Source: an uncultured Clostridia bacterium
Lineage (GTDB): Bacteria; Bacillota; Clostridia; Christensenellales; UBA1242
Assembly (NCBI GenBank): GCA_934754375.1
Contig: CAKVHT010000001.1
Span: forward strand, 1 to 64,000
Direction: 5' to 3'
Length of the DNA stretch: 64,000 nucleotides
Shown: piece after piece, positions 45,101-52,111 of the stretch
Position numbering within the stretch: the stretch's first letter is position 1
Layout: every line of letters begins with the position of its first letter
Program-made: the position numbers and the translations under genes
Notes under the pieces: generated by a model
What the model saw: the letters and a program-made list of their open reading frames with translations, nothing else
Told to the model about the DNA's origin: nothing
Database searches by the model: none

Positions 45101-45461
45101 CAACTTTGCGGTAGGATATAAAATCTATTTAGACAACAACAATGTCACAACAAAATTAAACAACAATTTAACATTGGTTTTGCCAAATGTTGATAGATTA
45201 ACAAATCTTGCATTGGTCATTGCAAATGATTCAATTGAACTGAATTATCAACTTGAAAAGAATCGTTTGGTTATTGATTTAAGCCAAACCAACTATGAAA
45301 CAACAAGTTTTGCAATAATTCAACAAAGAGTTTTGTTAAAACCATGGCAATTGATTTTGATTATTTCGCTTGCTGTGTTAATATTGGTTATCATCATTAT
45401 AGTGTTTATCATTGTGCGCAAACGCAAAAAAGAACGTTATAGTATGAATGAAAAGATTTAG
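39150..45461 (+). CDS. Large membrane-anchored surface protein
   Basis: 2103 residues. ATG 39150 overlaps the trxB stop and has GGGGA 4 nt upstream. Signal peptide at about 1-30 (hydrophobic core then SVWA-A). The body is Asn/Tyr/Thr-rich beta-type repeats: InlB-like phrases (FYVAGWQI, YNFFGFVD, FELLGYNY) recur, and a YDG/MBG-type module lies at about 1825-1915 (KVYDKVYDGTDRAEY). Near the C-terminus one membrane helix (about 2066-2089) is followed by RKRKKERYSMNEKI, so it is anchored by a C-terminal TM, not by sortase. Likely a long cell-surface stalk or adhesin. It shares its transcript with trxB and a YcxB-like gene. No enzymatic domain seen. Confidence 0.88.
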   Translation: MKKNAFRFILSFAVAILSLLVCLPKNSVWAATVAQDQATCYMIDTGGSTYQTNIDAGSATGYGEYLLGDTDIAPIKASAKAGFYVAGWQISFTEVVSADYQVTRKIDGRTIADNTAIYQESSFAISYETEDGQSFNVNYTISQSDLDNDGYFEQSILSTSQIVENIKVNPVYDYIYTNVDATEFVALSNLGAYQTVSNILGGTDLVYLTSSTDEAVTVYHNAYLKTDGKYFYYGDVYADGDNYYTLNERSPKVDDGKITMQVPVQKGRYRLNQQVEYSTDIDVNTDFNLGHNIDIVGVGLTIDGETAQILKSGENSFSLTQDQYLRSTNIQINFVVTENKSHLAELSVDYDKLYIATVTPTISGATAGENEELLRNALTIEKTAYFSQIEEKKRYFIKDPVSGTNAVGFKLTANPKIVYQGYEYYNFESLSSTNSAVQSSINKNNLNLTKAIDTDFELVVNYTPILYSVDFKFVLYDTATKKFMALEGDYFVENSLKLERGQTSSEISKTTVSNNVGYNFFGFVDEQYTSNLTVNDGATINTTIQVTINKTYPTNKTILMLFVEKEYQIKFNNLNNINLNNGVKDVYPINNLAMSVNRADNVSTVAIDDLNAGNIDRTFAKTVKIGDKLTIVASINKGFKLLGFGLNNGAKTFDGTSFDLTLTQTLLANYDNANTDIIDIFDFEEFEKYTLTYTLNGDIGTGESKVLMADISVEYNGTVYDKSNTTDDITYVELGGEKAQIIISNLKLYEKVKLISRAKSINNDNNEPYFLFNRYTENFQTNFTLVETDPPAMLYTVQKDIEIFVVYSLPGLKLQLSIDDGTAYDLSQNLQQGTTYLTDADGNRVDFETTDLQPSKRYTLTLNNAFNFGFELLGYNYNGTVHLASSLADPYTFEFTTLSTTQIHYIEILTKQVKFKLNVNYAYNIEQTPVLKQSFDDITVSNLHLEFETDEGYYVSQAYFVNALGNKTRYEAAECDNNYASSSYIYNFTASELEQLIGAYGVVVDDVTNLNMLVIYSLHVYRVKVSYSLVTSKGVYDNRVNFPAVTMTANGDKILYIDDAGSRTFYNIPYGANVVLTADENNEEGMSAYGWIYDVQPGFSSNLTQLTIQKLTADQNLEYKLNYNVYIVKIEQTGNTKQPIVVITDPSTGKAVDKISRFDSLSIDMNADRQNGWRFVNMYYYKNQYVVYNYNEADFATKELYIIENGQYVINTQAYDSNLTYYTKEKVQVDFSAFARYDYNETSWKNEYKNLYVLVAGEYKRNDSSIYDDSREYYSYKQTIFEDINFQAGNYLAEVDENKVYSITFYVYYDYIDISLNIQASVSGINNLKRGDLSLLPIDYADLTFSVVSNLSQEKLLEKPYSVTINDNLVRIAVKLANINVDGQEYNLSNGVKLVQAYVGDKTTGNINIIDKGAGVYVLEFYVASMLNNNCVSENDSFEIYLTYQVINKHMELTTSIEASEFYRDTTGNTIFSMSNDQLVYGFGAGSSSSRGANKISVDFQFLGKVLVSYAFINPYQEYNQYFKITGIKLYSITTTTNAFGYITYVKGDLIRVATAEELAKLGITNATIGSNFDYRFIDNLYIELQVQPVIKVNGDNNRFYFTFNCDNQGNGIEQNLTVGQDSSCHIEMAQILQDYLSLTYHKSITQNGVIIGYSADNAQLIDADTYLVKIEFKGYGSWAWLTSLKYDNDIYVVVSPKIIELKVNDETFSRKQVYEKEYEGKSAYNFNNVADLLNYVYITDGNRSYPYTEANDNLRLVQSMLIAKICYLNNDTLVYSGIATKNGELFNIELSGLQINNKNFKLKKDSLLFESAIKINQKEITLSGVKVYDKVYDGTDRAEYQLDAEIKWLGVIAGDIVNSPLAKDLDLRFERDEKGNVKIGYNINVLIDASQVLKGDDADNYKIKVNGTTATIYPYSVSAEVEGFGTIEVKNDKGLMVEGSETRHDLAGLIPVNAKLKIEVIYADSPEYIAIYPNISRFINRNHNFAVGYKIYLDNNNVTTKLNNNLTLVLPNVDRLTNLALVIANDSIELNYQLEKNRLVIDLSQTNYETTSFAIIQQRVLLKPWQLILIISLAVLILVIIIIVFIIVRKRKKERYSMNEKI

Positions 45462-45469
45462 GAGCAATT

Positions 45470-46003
45470 ATGTTTGAATGTAAATATAAATACGAGTTGG
45501 AAGATAGTTTGATAAGTTCAAAATACGTTTTCCGTTCTCAACGCAGAAAAAAAGATAAAGTTATTGCTTTTATGATACCAATTTTAATGGTCGCAATGAT
45601 CGCCCTTTTGATTGTGGATATTGTCAACAAAAAATCTTATGTACTTGATATAATTTTGATTGTTAGTTTGATTGTGTTGGAAGTCATGTATTTAATGATT
45701 CCTGTATCACTCAAACATTCACAAAAAAAATCATTCTATGCACAAAAATTGGATACTATGGACTTTTTAGATGTTAAAATTGATGCAACAACTTGTGTTG
45801 AAACATTGATTAAAGATGATGTTGAACAAGCCAAAAACATTCATTCACTAAAAAGTTTGACAAGTTATCTTGAAGATGACACACGTTTAATTTTGGTTTT
45901 CAATAGTGCTGAATATGTTTGTTTAAGAAAAGCAAATTTAACAGGCGATATCAATCAACTTAAGGCATTGCTTGAAAAAACCATGGTTAAAAAGAAAAAA
46001 TAA
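45470..46003 (+). CDS. YcxB-like two-TM membrane protein
   Basis: 177 residues: basic N-terminus (RSQRRKKDK), two membrane segments (about 33-50 and 57-76), then a C-terminal domain of about 95 residues in which predicted strands end in LILVFNSAEYVCLRKANL, similar in plan to YcxB-like proteins. Function unknown. ATG 45470 has GGAG 6 nt upstream and starts 8 nt after the surface-protein stop, so it is the third gene of the trxB operon. A strong terminator follows. Confidence 0.65.
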   Translation: MFECKYKYELEDSLISSKYVFRSQRRKKDKVIAFMIPILMVAMIALLIVDIVNKKSYVLDIILIVSLIVLEVMYLMIPVSLKHSQKKSFYAQKLDTMDFLDVKIDATTCVETLIKDDVEQAKNIHSLKSLTSYLEDDTRLILVFNSAEYVCLRKANLTGDINQLKALLEKTMVKKKK

Positions 46004-46043
46004 AAATATTCAAATCATTTTAGATGTCACAATTAGATGTCAC

Positions 46044-46078
46044 AAAAAAAGTGTTGCAGTTTGGCAACACTTTTTTGT
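46044..46078 (+). terminator. Terminator of the trxB operon
   Basis: AAAAAAGTGTTGC, 6-nt loop, GCAACACTTTTTT. It also faces the convergent gene. Confidence 0.93.
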
Positions 46079-46114
46079 TTTCAATTTTATATGTTTGAGT
46101 TTGGTTTGTATCAA

Positions 46115-46807
46115 CTAAATTTGACCATTATCTTTTGGTTGAGTTGGTCTAGCCACTGGACGATTGACAGGTTGACCTTGTTGCATTGGTTGAGATTGTT
46201 GAATTGGTTGAACTGGTCTTGGTGGCATTGGACGTTGTGGCCTTTGCATAGGTTGTGATTGTTGCACTGGTTGTTGAGGTTTGATAGGCCTTGGTTGAGT
46301 ATAAGGCATTGGACGTTCAGGTCTGTCAAAAGAAGGGTTGAGTGGAGAAGCATTTTCAATTTCAGGCAAAGCAGATTCTGCTGCTTTTGCACGTTTTAAA
46401 ACTTTTGCTTTTTTGTTGCTTAAACCAATATCATGCCTGCACAATAATTTGAAGTGAGCAAATTGAGTTGCTGTTGGCATTGATGTTTGGTCAACAATCA
46501 AATTATAAAATTCATCAGCAACACGAACGTCACTCACAACACACAACAATTCGTTGTAAGTTTTTTTGGCTGTTTCAACATATTCTAAATTTGATTTTGT
46601 TTGAGCGCCTTTTTCTTCCAATTCGTCAGCCATAAGCATAGCACGTTCAATTGCTTGTTTTTTAAGTTCAAAGTTTTTGTCAAAAAGGATAACGTCTTTA
46701 TCCAAAATATCCAAAATGTTTTGCCTTGTTAAAAACAAAACTATCATGGCAACAAGTGCAATAATCACACCTGCAAAGCCACCCCACATAGCAATTTTTT
46801 CAATCAT
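46115..46807 (-). CDS. Membrane-anchored protein with Pro/Gln-rich tail
   Basis: 230 residues. TM at about 9-27; a charged helical region (about 35-145, including KKQAIERAMLMADELEEKG) that is probably coiled-coil; then a low-complexity tail from about 160 with repeated QPM/RP/PxQ units and Arg-Pro dipeptides, ending PKDNGQI. ATG 46807 has AGGGGGA 6 nt upstream. No family recognised. The single N-terminal TM followed by a helical cytoplasmic part and P/Q tail suggests a scaffold or adaptor at the membrane; that is only inference. Confidence 0.75.
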   Translation of the reverse strand: MIEKIAMWGGFAGVIIALVAMIVLFLTRQNILDILDKDVILFDKNFELKKQAIERAMLMADELEEKGAQTKSNLEYVETAKKTYNELLCVVSDVRVADEFYNLIVDQTSMPTATQFAHFKLLCRHDIGLSNKKAKVLKRAKAAESALPEIENASPLNPSFDRPERPMPYTQPRPIKPQQPVQQSQPMQRPQRPMPPRPVQPIQQSQPMQQGQPVNRPVARPTQPKDNGQI

Positions 46808-46839
46808 AAAATTCCCCCTAAAATACTAATGTTAAAAAT

Positions 46840-46868
46840 ATTATATCAAATTGAATTTTTTTTAACAA
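46840..46868 (-). promoter_or_regulatory. Promoter of the P/Q-tailed membrane protein
   Basis: On the minus strand TTGTTA (46863-46868), 17-nt spacer, TATAAT (46840-46845). Between this and 47076 only very A/T-rich sequence is seen. Confidence 0.75.
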
Positions 46869-47076
46869 ACAATTTTAAAACATGACAAAAAATTATTTTG
46901 TCTTCTTTGTAAGAAAATCTGTTTAAAATTGTATTAATTAATTCTAAAAAAATAAATAAAAATTAAATATAATCATTTTATTATAAAATTATAAAAAACA
47001 AAAATTAATTAAAAATTGCAAAATAATACAAAAAAATAACAAAAAACGATATTTTTTAACATTTTTTGCTATTTTT

Positions 47077-47119
47077 TATAAAAATTTAACTAATGTTTTT
47101 TAATAAGCAGTTAAATTTT
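47077..47119 (-). terminator. Terminator of the DAG-kinase-like gene
   Basis: Minus-strand AAAATTTAACT pairs with AGTTAAATTTT across a 17-nt loop, followed by more T. Confidence 0.6.
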
Positions 47120-47126
47120 GTTATTT

Positions 47127-47996
47127 TTATCTAAATATTTTCAAACCATTTTCAACAATTAAAACATTGAGTTCATCGCAGGTTGAGATTTTGCCGTCTG
47201 CCATAACTTTGATGTTTTCATTTTCGGGTCTTTTGATTGTTACATTATTTTGCCAAAGTTGCTTTGTATGTTCGTTGTAAATTTGATTGCCAAAATCAAA
47301 TTGCAAAACATAATTTTTGCGCTTGTTTGGTTCAAGCCCAGTGCTGTAGCTAATATTGAACAAGCCATCTTTTACATTTGCTAATGGATTGAGATGCTTG
47401 CCGTTTAAAAGCCCACCATTAGCAATAGAAAGTTCATAAATCATTTCTTTTTTAGGCTTGCCTTGTTTGGTGTCAATTGATATTTCAAATTCTTCAAATT
47501 TATTGGCATATTTTAAACTTGCCACTTTTTTTGTAAGCAGGTTTTTGATTTTGTATTTTTGGTAAATTTCAAACAGTTCAACACTTGCACCAATAACGAT
47601 ATTGTTAAGGACAATTGAGTTGTTCATTATAAGATAGTCAACTGGCTCTGGTTTGTTGTTAAGAATGGTTTTTATTGCTTGAATAGGGTTTTCACTTAAA
47701 TCTAAATATTTAGCAAAATCATCTTCACCACTCAAAGGAATAATGCCCAGTTTGATTTTGGATACATCTTTAACATTATTCAAAAAATTGTTCAAGACAA
47801 AATCATCTCCAATAACAGCAAAGTCTGTTTCCATTTGTTCAGTCAACTCTTTTGCAGTGGAATTAAAATCTGCAAAGTTCACAAAAAAGTAAACTGAATA
47901 TTCTTTGTGTTCAGTTTTCAAAAATTTAACAATTTTTTTTGCAATCTTTTCAGCATGATTTGAATAAGTGCTGGGTGCAACCATAATGTTTAACAT
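47127..47996 (-). CDS. Diverged DAG-kinase/YegS-fold protein
   Basis: 289 residues from ATG 47996 (a longer frame exists but has no ribosome site). Layout follows lipid kinases of the DAGK catalytic family: N-terminal VAPSTYSNHAEKIAKKI, then FAVIGDDFVLNNFLN at the nucleotide-binding GGDGTxNE position, then LGIIPLSGEDDFAKYL at the GxxPxGTGNDFAR position, and a beta-rich C-terminal half ending in VMADGKISTCDELNVLIVENG, similar to the usual DGE. The GGDG glycine pair is changed to GDD and GTGND to SGEDD, so ATP binding may be weakened or lost. Initiation looks leaderless. Confidence 0.75.
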   Translation of the reverse strand: MLNIMVAPSTYSNHAEKIAKKIVKFLKTEHKEYSVYFFVNFADFNSTAKELTEQMETDFAVIGDDFVLNNFLNNVKDVSKIKLGIIPLSGEDDFAKYLDLSENPIQAIKTILNNKPEPVDYLIMNNSIVLNNIVIGASVELFEIYQKYKIKNLLTKKVASLKYANKFEEFEISIDTKQGKPKKEMIYELSIANGGLLNGKHLNPLANVKDGLFNISYSTGLEPNKRKNYVLQFDFGNQIYNEHTKQLWQNNVTIKRPENENIKVMADGKISTCDELNVLIVENGLKIFR

Positions 47997-48002
47997 AATC
48001 AT

Positions 48003-48031
48003 ATTATAACCCAAAAATTTCAAAAAGTAAA
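48003..48031 (-). promoter_or_regulatory. Promoter giving a leaderless transcript of the DAG-kinase-like gene
   Basis: On the minus strand TTTACT (48026-48031), 17-nt spacer, TATAAT (48003-48008), then 6 nt to ATG 47996. Confidence 0.65.
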
Positions 48032-48233
48032 CCAAGCAAGTTGCCAAATTTGTTTTTGATTGATGAATCTTGGCATCATTACAGCACCTGCATTGCTTTA
48101 ATTGCATTAAAATTAAAAGCAAATCAATTTAAAAATAATTCTCAATACAATTCTTTTTTTAAATACTTCAATTGTCGAATTATATTCGCTATGCTCATAT
48201 ATTTAAGTCTAATAAAAATTGTCAAGATTTCGT

Positions 48234-48262
48234 TTGACATTATTCGACTTAAATATTAATAT
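48234..48262 (+). promoter_or_regulatory. Promoter of the TasA/camelysin-like gene
   Basis: TTGACA at 48234-48239, 17-nt spacer, TAATAT at 48257-48262; leader of about 10 nt containing AGGTGG. Confidence 0.6.
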
Positions 48263-48278
48263 TTAATTAGGTGGCAGT

Positions 48279-48863
48279 TTGAGAAAATTTACTTTAAATA
48301 CATTCAAGTCGATTTTTGTGTGGGTAGTTACGTTTGCACTTACCCTTCTTCTTTCAATGGGTAGTGCATACGCATACTTTACTGCAACTGCACAAAAAAA
48401 ACAATCTAGTGCAACAACCGGTATAATAAAAATCGGTTTATCTGATACAACTTTATCAACAACGGCATCTGGCAGTTTAGTAAGCACAAAAATTGTGCCA
48501 GGTTCACAAGTAGCATATAGTGGAATTGTGCAAAACACTGGCACCGCAAACATGTACGCCGTGCTTGAATGTAGTGTGCATGTTGATAATACACTTGTTC
48601 AAACAGCATATTACACAGCAGATGGCACCAAACTTGCTTATAGCAACTCATCAAATGCCTACACAACTGAAGCAACACCAATTGATGTTGGTGGTTCAAA
48701 AGCATTTATATTATATTTCACTTTTGACACTACATACGGAAATGAATATAAAAACAAATCCGCACAACTTAAAGTTGTTGCGTATGGTATTCAACAAAGT
48801 CATGTAACCGCCCTTGAAGCAACAAATATATTGTTAAACGGCACAGGAGGGGGAAATAATTAG
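48279..48863 (+). CDS. TasA/camelysin-like secreted protein (SipW-type signal)
   Basis: 194 residues from a TTG start at 48279, preceded by AGGTGG at the right distance; no ATG fits. The signal region has a basic start, a hydrophobic core (about 12-30) and GSAYAYFTATAQ after it, the AYFT pattern of SipW-dependent TasA/camelysin-class proteins. The mature part is a small Ser/Thr-rich beta domain with IVPGSQVAYSGIVQNTGTANMYAVL, as in that family. Relatives form biofilm fibres or surface proteases. No sipW or tasA operon partner is nearby. It ends in GTGGGNN, which looks like a linker; a frameshifted remnant of a further domain follows immediately. Confidence 0.75.
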   Translation: MRKFTLNTFKSIFVWVVTFALTLLLSMGSAYAYFTATAQKKQSSATTGIIKIGLSDTTLSTTASGSLVSTKIVPGSQVAYSGIVQNTGTANMYAVLECSVHVDNTLVQTAYYTADGTKLAYSNSSNAYTTEATPIDVGGSKAFILYFTFDTTYGNEYKNKSAQLKVVAYGIQQSHVTALEATNILLNGTGGGNN

Positions 48864-48864
48864 T

Positions 48865-49074
48865 CTGCCTAGCACATTCACTCAACTTGAGTATATTTAA
48901 TCATCAGGCAGTCACAACTTTAAAACCGAAAAATGCCAGTTAATGGGATACGGTCCTAATGTATCTGGTTATTTTGGAATTAATGCAGACGCAAAACATG
49001 AAATGGGTGCAAATACTGGGATTTGCATAAGAGCCAGCACAAATGTTTATGACAATTTGAAAATTGTAATATAA
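48865..49074 (+). pseudogene. Decayed C-terminal lectin-like domain fragment
   Basis: Directly behind the previous stop and in the +1 frame, codons read LPSTFTQLEYI, a TAA at 48898-48900, then SSGSHNFKTEKCQ and on to a TAA at 49072-49074. LPSxxTQLEYIxSSG is the usual entry to LamG/concanavalin-like domains of large secreted and phage-tail proteins in gut Firmicutes. The stretch is too short and broken to work. It was probably once fused to the TasA-like protein, or is a leftover of a mobile gene. 49075-49154 holds nothing else. Confidence 0.7.
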
Positions 49075-49154
49075 AAAATCAAACAATGTGTGTGTGCACG
49101 TGCAATAAAAAATAGGTTAATTGGTAATAAACAGATGTTTTTTGTTTGTTTTAA

Positions 49155-49183
49155 TTTACAAAAAACTTATTTTTTTTTATAAT
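49155..49183 (+). promoter_or_regulatory. rmuC promoter
   Basis: TTTACA at 49155-49160, 17-nt spacer, TATAAT at 49178-49183. Leader of about 110 nt without obvious structure. Confidence 0.6.
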
Positions 49184-49299
49184 TATTTAAACAAAACATA
49201 ATTGTTTTATGTTTGTGATTGAAGTTTAAATCAAATTGCTAAATAAAAAAACATTTTTAGATTTGATGTCTATATTTATTTTAAAAGGAATTATTATCA

Positions 49300-50592
49300 A
49301 TGGTTTATATAATATTAGGTTCAATATTTGGGGTTGTGTGGTTTGCGACACTTATCACTTTTATTGTGTTATATAAAAAGAAGAACTTTGCTCAAGACAA
49401 CGGCATAGATCAAGAAAAATTGCAAGCACTTTTTGCCAATCAAAAAGAACAAAATCAACTTGTAAACAACATGATTATGCAACAACTAAAAAACAGTGAA
49501 GTGATGACGCAAAACACAATCAATGGCTTGACTGTCTTGCAAAAACAAGAGTTTGATAGTATTTCAAAACGTGTTGATGATCTTACAGCCCGCAATGAAC
49601 AACGTATTGAAAAGCTTACGTACAATGTCAATACCGCACTCAATAGCATGAGTCAGCAAAATGAAAAGCAACTTGAAAAAATGCGTGAAACGGTTGATGA
49701 AAAATTGAATAATTCGCTATCACAACGTTTGAATGACAGTTTTAGCAAAATCCAACAGAGTTTGGAAAGTGTGAACCTTGGCATAGGCGAAATGCGTACT
49801 TTGGCAAATGGTGTGGGCGATTTAAAACGTGTGCTTGGCAATGTTAAAGTGCGTGGTGGTTGGGGAGAAGTTATGTTAAGTTCTTTGCTTGACCAAATGC
49901 TTGCTCCAAGCCAATATAAGGCGCAAGTTCAAATCAAAAAGAACAGCAAAGAACGTGTTGACTTTGTTGTTATCATGCCAGGCAAGGACGAAAATGAAGT
50001 TTATTTGCCAATCGACAGCAAGTTTCCACTTGAAGATTATAACCGCCTTGTTGAAGCCAGCGAAACAATGGACAAAGATGCAATTGAACATGCTCAAAAG
50101 CAACTTATGAAGCGCATCAAAGAAGAGGCAAAATCAATCAAAGAAAAATACATTTCAGTGCCAGATACCACAGATTTTGCAGTTATGTTTTTGCCAATTG
50201 AGGGGCTTTATGCCGAAGTTGTTAGAGATGTGGAACTTATGGACACACTTCAAAATCAATACAAAATTGTTGTGTGTGGGCCAACCACTTTGACTGCACT
50301 TTTAAATAGTTTGCAATTGGGCTTTAAAACATTGTATATTGAAAAACGTAGCAGTGAATTGTGGCAGGTTTTGTCCACATTCAAGCAAGAGTTTGAAAAA
50401 TTTGTTGCCCTTTTGTTGAAAACTCAAAACAAAATCAGCGAAGCCAACTCTAACATCGAACTTGCAACAAAATCTTCACGTAAAATTGCAAAAAAATTGG
50501 GCGATGTAAGTCAAGTTGTGGGTATTGATTATGGTGAAAATGACGGTGGAGATTCTACACCGCCTGATGAATTGCCTAATATTGAAGATTAA
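49300..50592 (+). CDS. rmuC: DNA recombination protein RmuC family
   Basis: 430 residues. N-terminal membrane segment (about 3-25), a long coiled-coil region (about 35-160), then the RmuC nuclease-like domain: VRGGWGEVMLSSLLDQMLAP (about 188-207), RVDFVVIMPG, VYLPIDSKFPLEDYNRL, FAVMFLPIEGLYAE and CGPTTLTALLNSL. RmuC limits inverted-repeat rearrangements in E. coli; the biochemical activity is uncertain. ATG 49300 with AAAGGAA upstream. Confidence 0.93.
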   Translation: MVYIILGSIFGVVWFATLITFIVLYKKKNFAQDNGIDQEKLQALFANQKEQNQLVNNMIMQQLKNSEVMTQNTINGLTVLQKQEFDSISKRVDDLTARNEQRIEKLTYNVNTALNSMSQQNEKQLEKMRETVDEKLNNSLSQRLNDSFSKIQQSLESVNLGIGEMRTLANGVGDLKRVLGNVKVRGGWGEVMLSSLLDQMLAPSQYKAQVQIKKNSKERVDFVVIMPGKDENEVYLPIDSKFPLEDYNRLVEASETMDKDAIEHAQKQLMKRIKEEAKSIKEKYISVPDTTDFAVMFLPIEGLYAEVVRDVELMDTLQNQYKIVVCGPTTLTALLNSLQLGFKTLYIEKRSSELWQVLSTFKQEFEKFVALLLKTQNKISEANSNIELATKSSRKIAKKLGDVSQVVGIDYGENDGGDSTPPDELPNIED

Positions 50593-50640
50593 ACACTTTT
50601 AAGTTTGCTTTTTGGCAAGTCGATAAACTAAAGATAACCG

Positions 50641-50681
50641 TTGCAAATTTCCACATAAATTTACATAAAAACACACATAAT
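50641..50681 (+). promoter_or_regulatory. vanW-like gene promoter region (leaderless or nearly so)
   Basis: Two readings: TTGCAA (50641-50646), 17-nt spacer, CATAAA (50664-50669), or a -10 CATAAT at 50676-50681 with no clear -35 but exactly 6 nt before ATG 50688. Either leaves at most about 12 nt of leader and no Shine-Dalgarno site. Confidence 0.5.
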
Positions 50682-50687
50682 ACGAGT

Positions 50688-52055
50688 ATGAAAAAACATC
50701 TGTTTTGCCTTGCATTATGTGCGTTTTTTGTTTGTGCTATATCTGCTTGTGGCTTTATGCATAAACCGCATTGTTTTGCTTTGGCAAACTGGGCAAATAT
50801 TGAAAATTACACAAACTATCAACAAAATCAAACAAACAATGAACAGATAGAACTTGAATACAACCACAAATATTTTATTTACACTCTAAAGTCAAACATA
50901 AAGGATAGCGATATTTTTTGCTTAAATCAAAAATTAAATAAGTATGATAGATTTAAAAACAAACAAAGCAGAATTGAATTATTGCAAAACATGTTAAATG
51001 TTGGTTTTGACACTGAAATTGCCCTTAATTACATTTTTCCTAACTTATATTCAATAATTGACAGTGCGGAAAAAAACATTTTTACAAAACCACAAAATGC
51101 CAGTTTAAAAATAAACACGAACAGCGAAAAAGTGTTTTATATTTCAAAAGAAAAATCTGGCTTAAGGCTGAATAAGGCAAGTTTATATTCTCAAATTGCA
51201 AAGGCATATTTAAACAATCATAAACTCTCTTTTCATATTCCAACAACCATCATTAAACCTGAAATTTATGCGGAAAATTTTCAAAAAAGTTGCTTTCTTC
51301 GTGGGGACTTTTCCACAAACATTTCACATTCAACAGCAGACCGCAAACACAACATTAAAAATGCTTTAAACAGACTTAATTTATGTGAGATTTTGCCTGG
51401 TCAAGTGTTTTCTTTTAACAAAATCATTGGCAAAAGGACTGAAGAAAATGGCTACCGTACAGCAAAAATCATTGTGAATAACGAGTTTGTTGACGGCTTG
51501 GGCGGTGGGGTTTGCCAGGTTTCAAGCACTTTATACAACACCGCCTTATTGGCAGGACTGAAAATTGAAGAAGCTAACAAACATAGCAAACAAGTTGGCT
51601 ATGTAAAATATGGTTTTGATGCAATGGTAAATTTTGGCAGTAGCGACCTTAAATTTAAAAACACCACTGGGCAAAAATTGACAATAGTCACTAATTTTAA
51701 TACGAGCAATATTCGTATAAGGATTTTTGGTGAAAACTTAAATGGGGTTGAATATAAACTTATAAATGAAATTGTGTCAACCACCCCTGCAGGGGAAGAC
51801 ATCAAACAAGACACAACCGGAGAATATTCAAACAAAGTTCAATTTGAAGATGAAAGTTTTGTGGCAAAAAAAGGATGCCCAGGCATGGAGGTTAAATCAT
51901 TTAGGCAAAAATATGAAAATGGCATTTTGGTTGACACTGAACTATTGAGATTTGATAAGTTTAAAGCGCAAAATTCTATTATCGTATTTGGCACAAAAAA
52001 ACGTCCAACTGTTTTTGATTTAAGTATGTTGCCATTTGCTGTTGGATTGAATTAA
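50688..52055 (+). CDS. VanW family exported protein
   Basis: 455 residues. Signal peptide with a possible lipobox (AISAC, Cys about 21). The middle (about 80-200) resembles the peptidoglycan-binding domain often found before VanW. The VanW domain runs from about 205: FSTNISHSTADRKHNIKNA, LPGQVFSFNKIIGKRTEENGY, GGGVCQVSSTLYNTAL and VNFGSSDLKFKN. A short G5-like tail follows. VanW proteins are linked to vancomycin-resistance clusters and to clostridial cell-wall genes, but the activity is unknown; no van genes are adjacent. Confidence 0.9.
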   Translation: MKKHLFCLALCAFFVCAISACGFMHKPHCFALANWANIENYTNYQQNQTNNEQIELEYNHKYFIYTLKSNIKDSDIFCLNQKLNKYDRFKNKQSRIELLQNMLNVGFDTEIALNYIFPNLYSIIDSAEKNIFTKPQNASLKINTNSEKVFYISKEKSGLRLNKASLYSQIAKAYLNNHKLSFHIPTTIIKPEIYAENFQKSCFLRGDFSTNISHSTADRKHNIKNALNRLNLCEILPGQVFSFNKIIGKRTEENGYRTAKIIVNNEFVDGLGGGVCQVSSTLYNTALLAGLKIEEANKHSKQVGYVKYGFDAMVNFGSSDLKFKNTTGQKLTIVTNFNTSNIRIRIFGENLNGVEYKLINEIVSTTPAGEDIKQDTTGEYSNKVQFEDESFVAKKGCPGMEVKSFRQKYENGILVDTELLRFDKFKAQNSIIVFGTKKRPTVFDLSMLPFAVGLN

Positions 52056-52056
52056 A

Positions 52057-52088
52057 AAACATAGGTGGGGAAATGCCTATGTTTTTTG
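52057..52088. terminator. Bidirectional terminator between vanW-like and BspA-like genes
   Basis: AAAACATAGG, loop, CCTATGTTTTTT, with a T run on both strands. Confidence 0.88.
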
Positions 52089-52111
52089 TTATTAAACTGA
52101 TTAATATTTGA

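Noticed and set aside
46019..46044. 13-bp direct repeat TTAGATGTCACAA before a terminator
   Set aside because: Only two copies, too short to be a CRISPR or a meaningful array; probably replication slippage.
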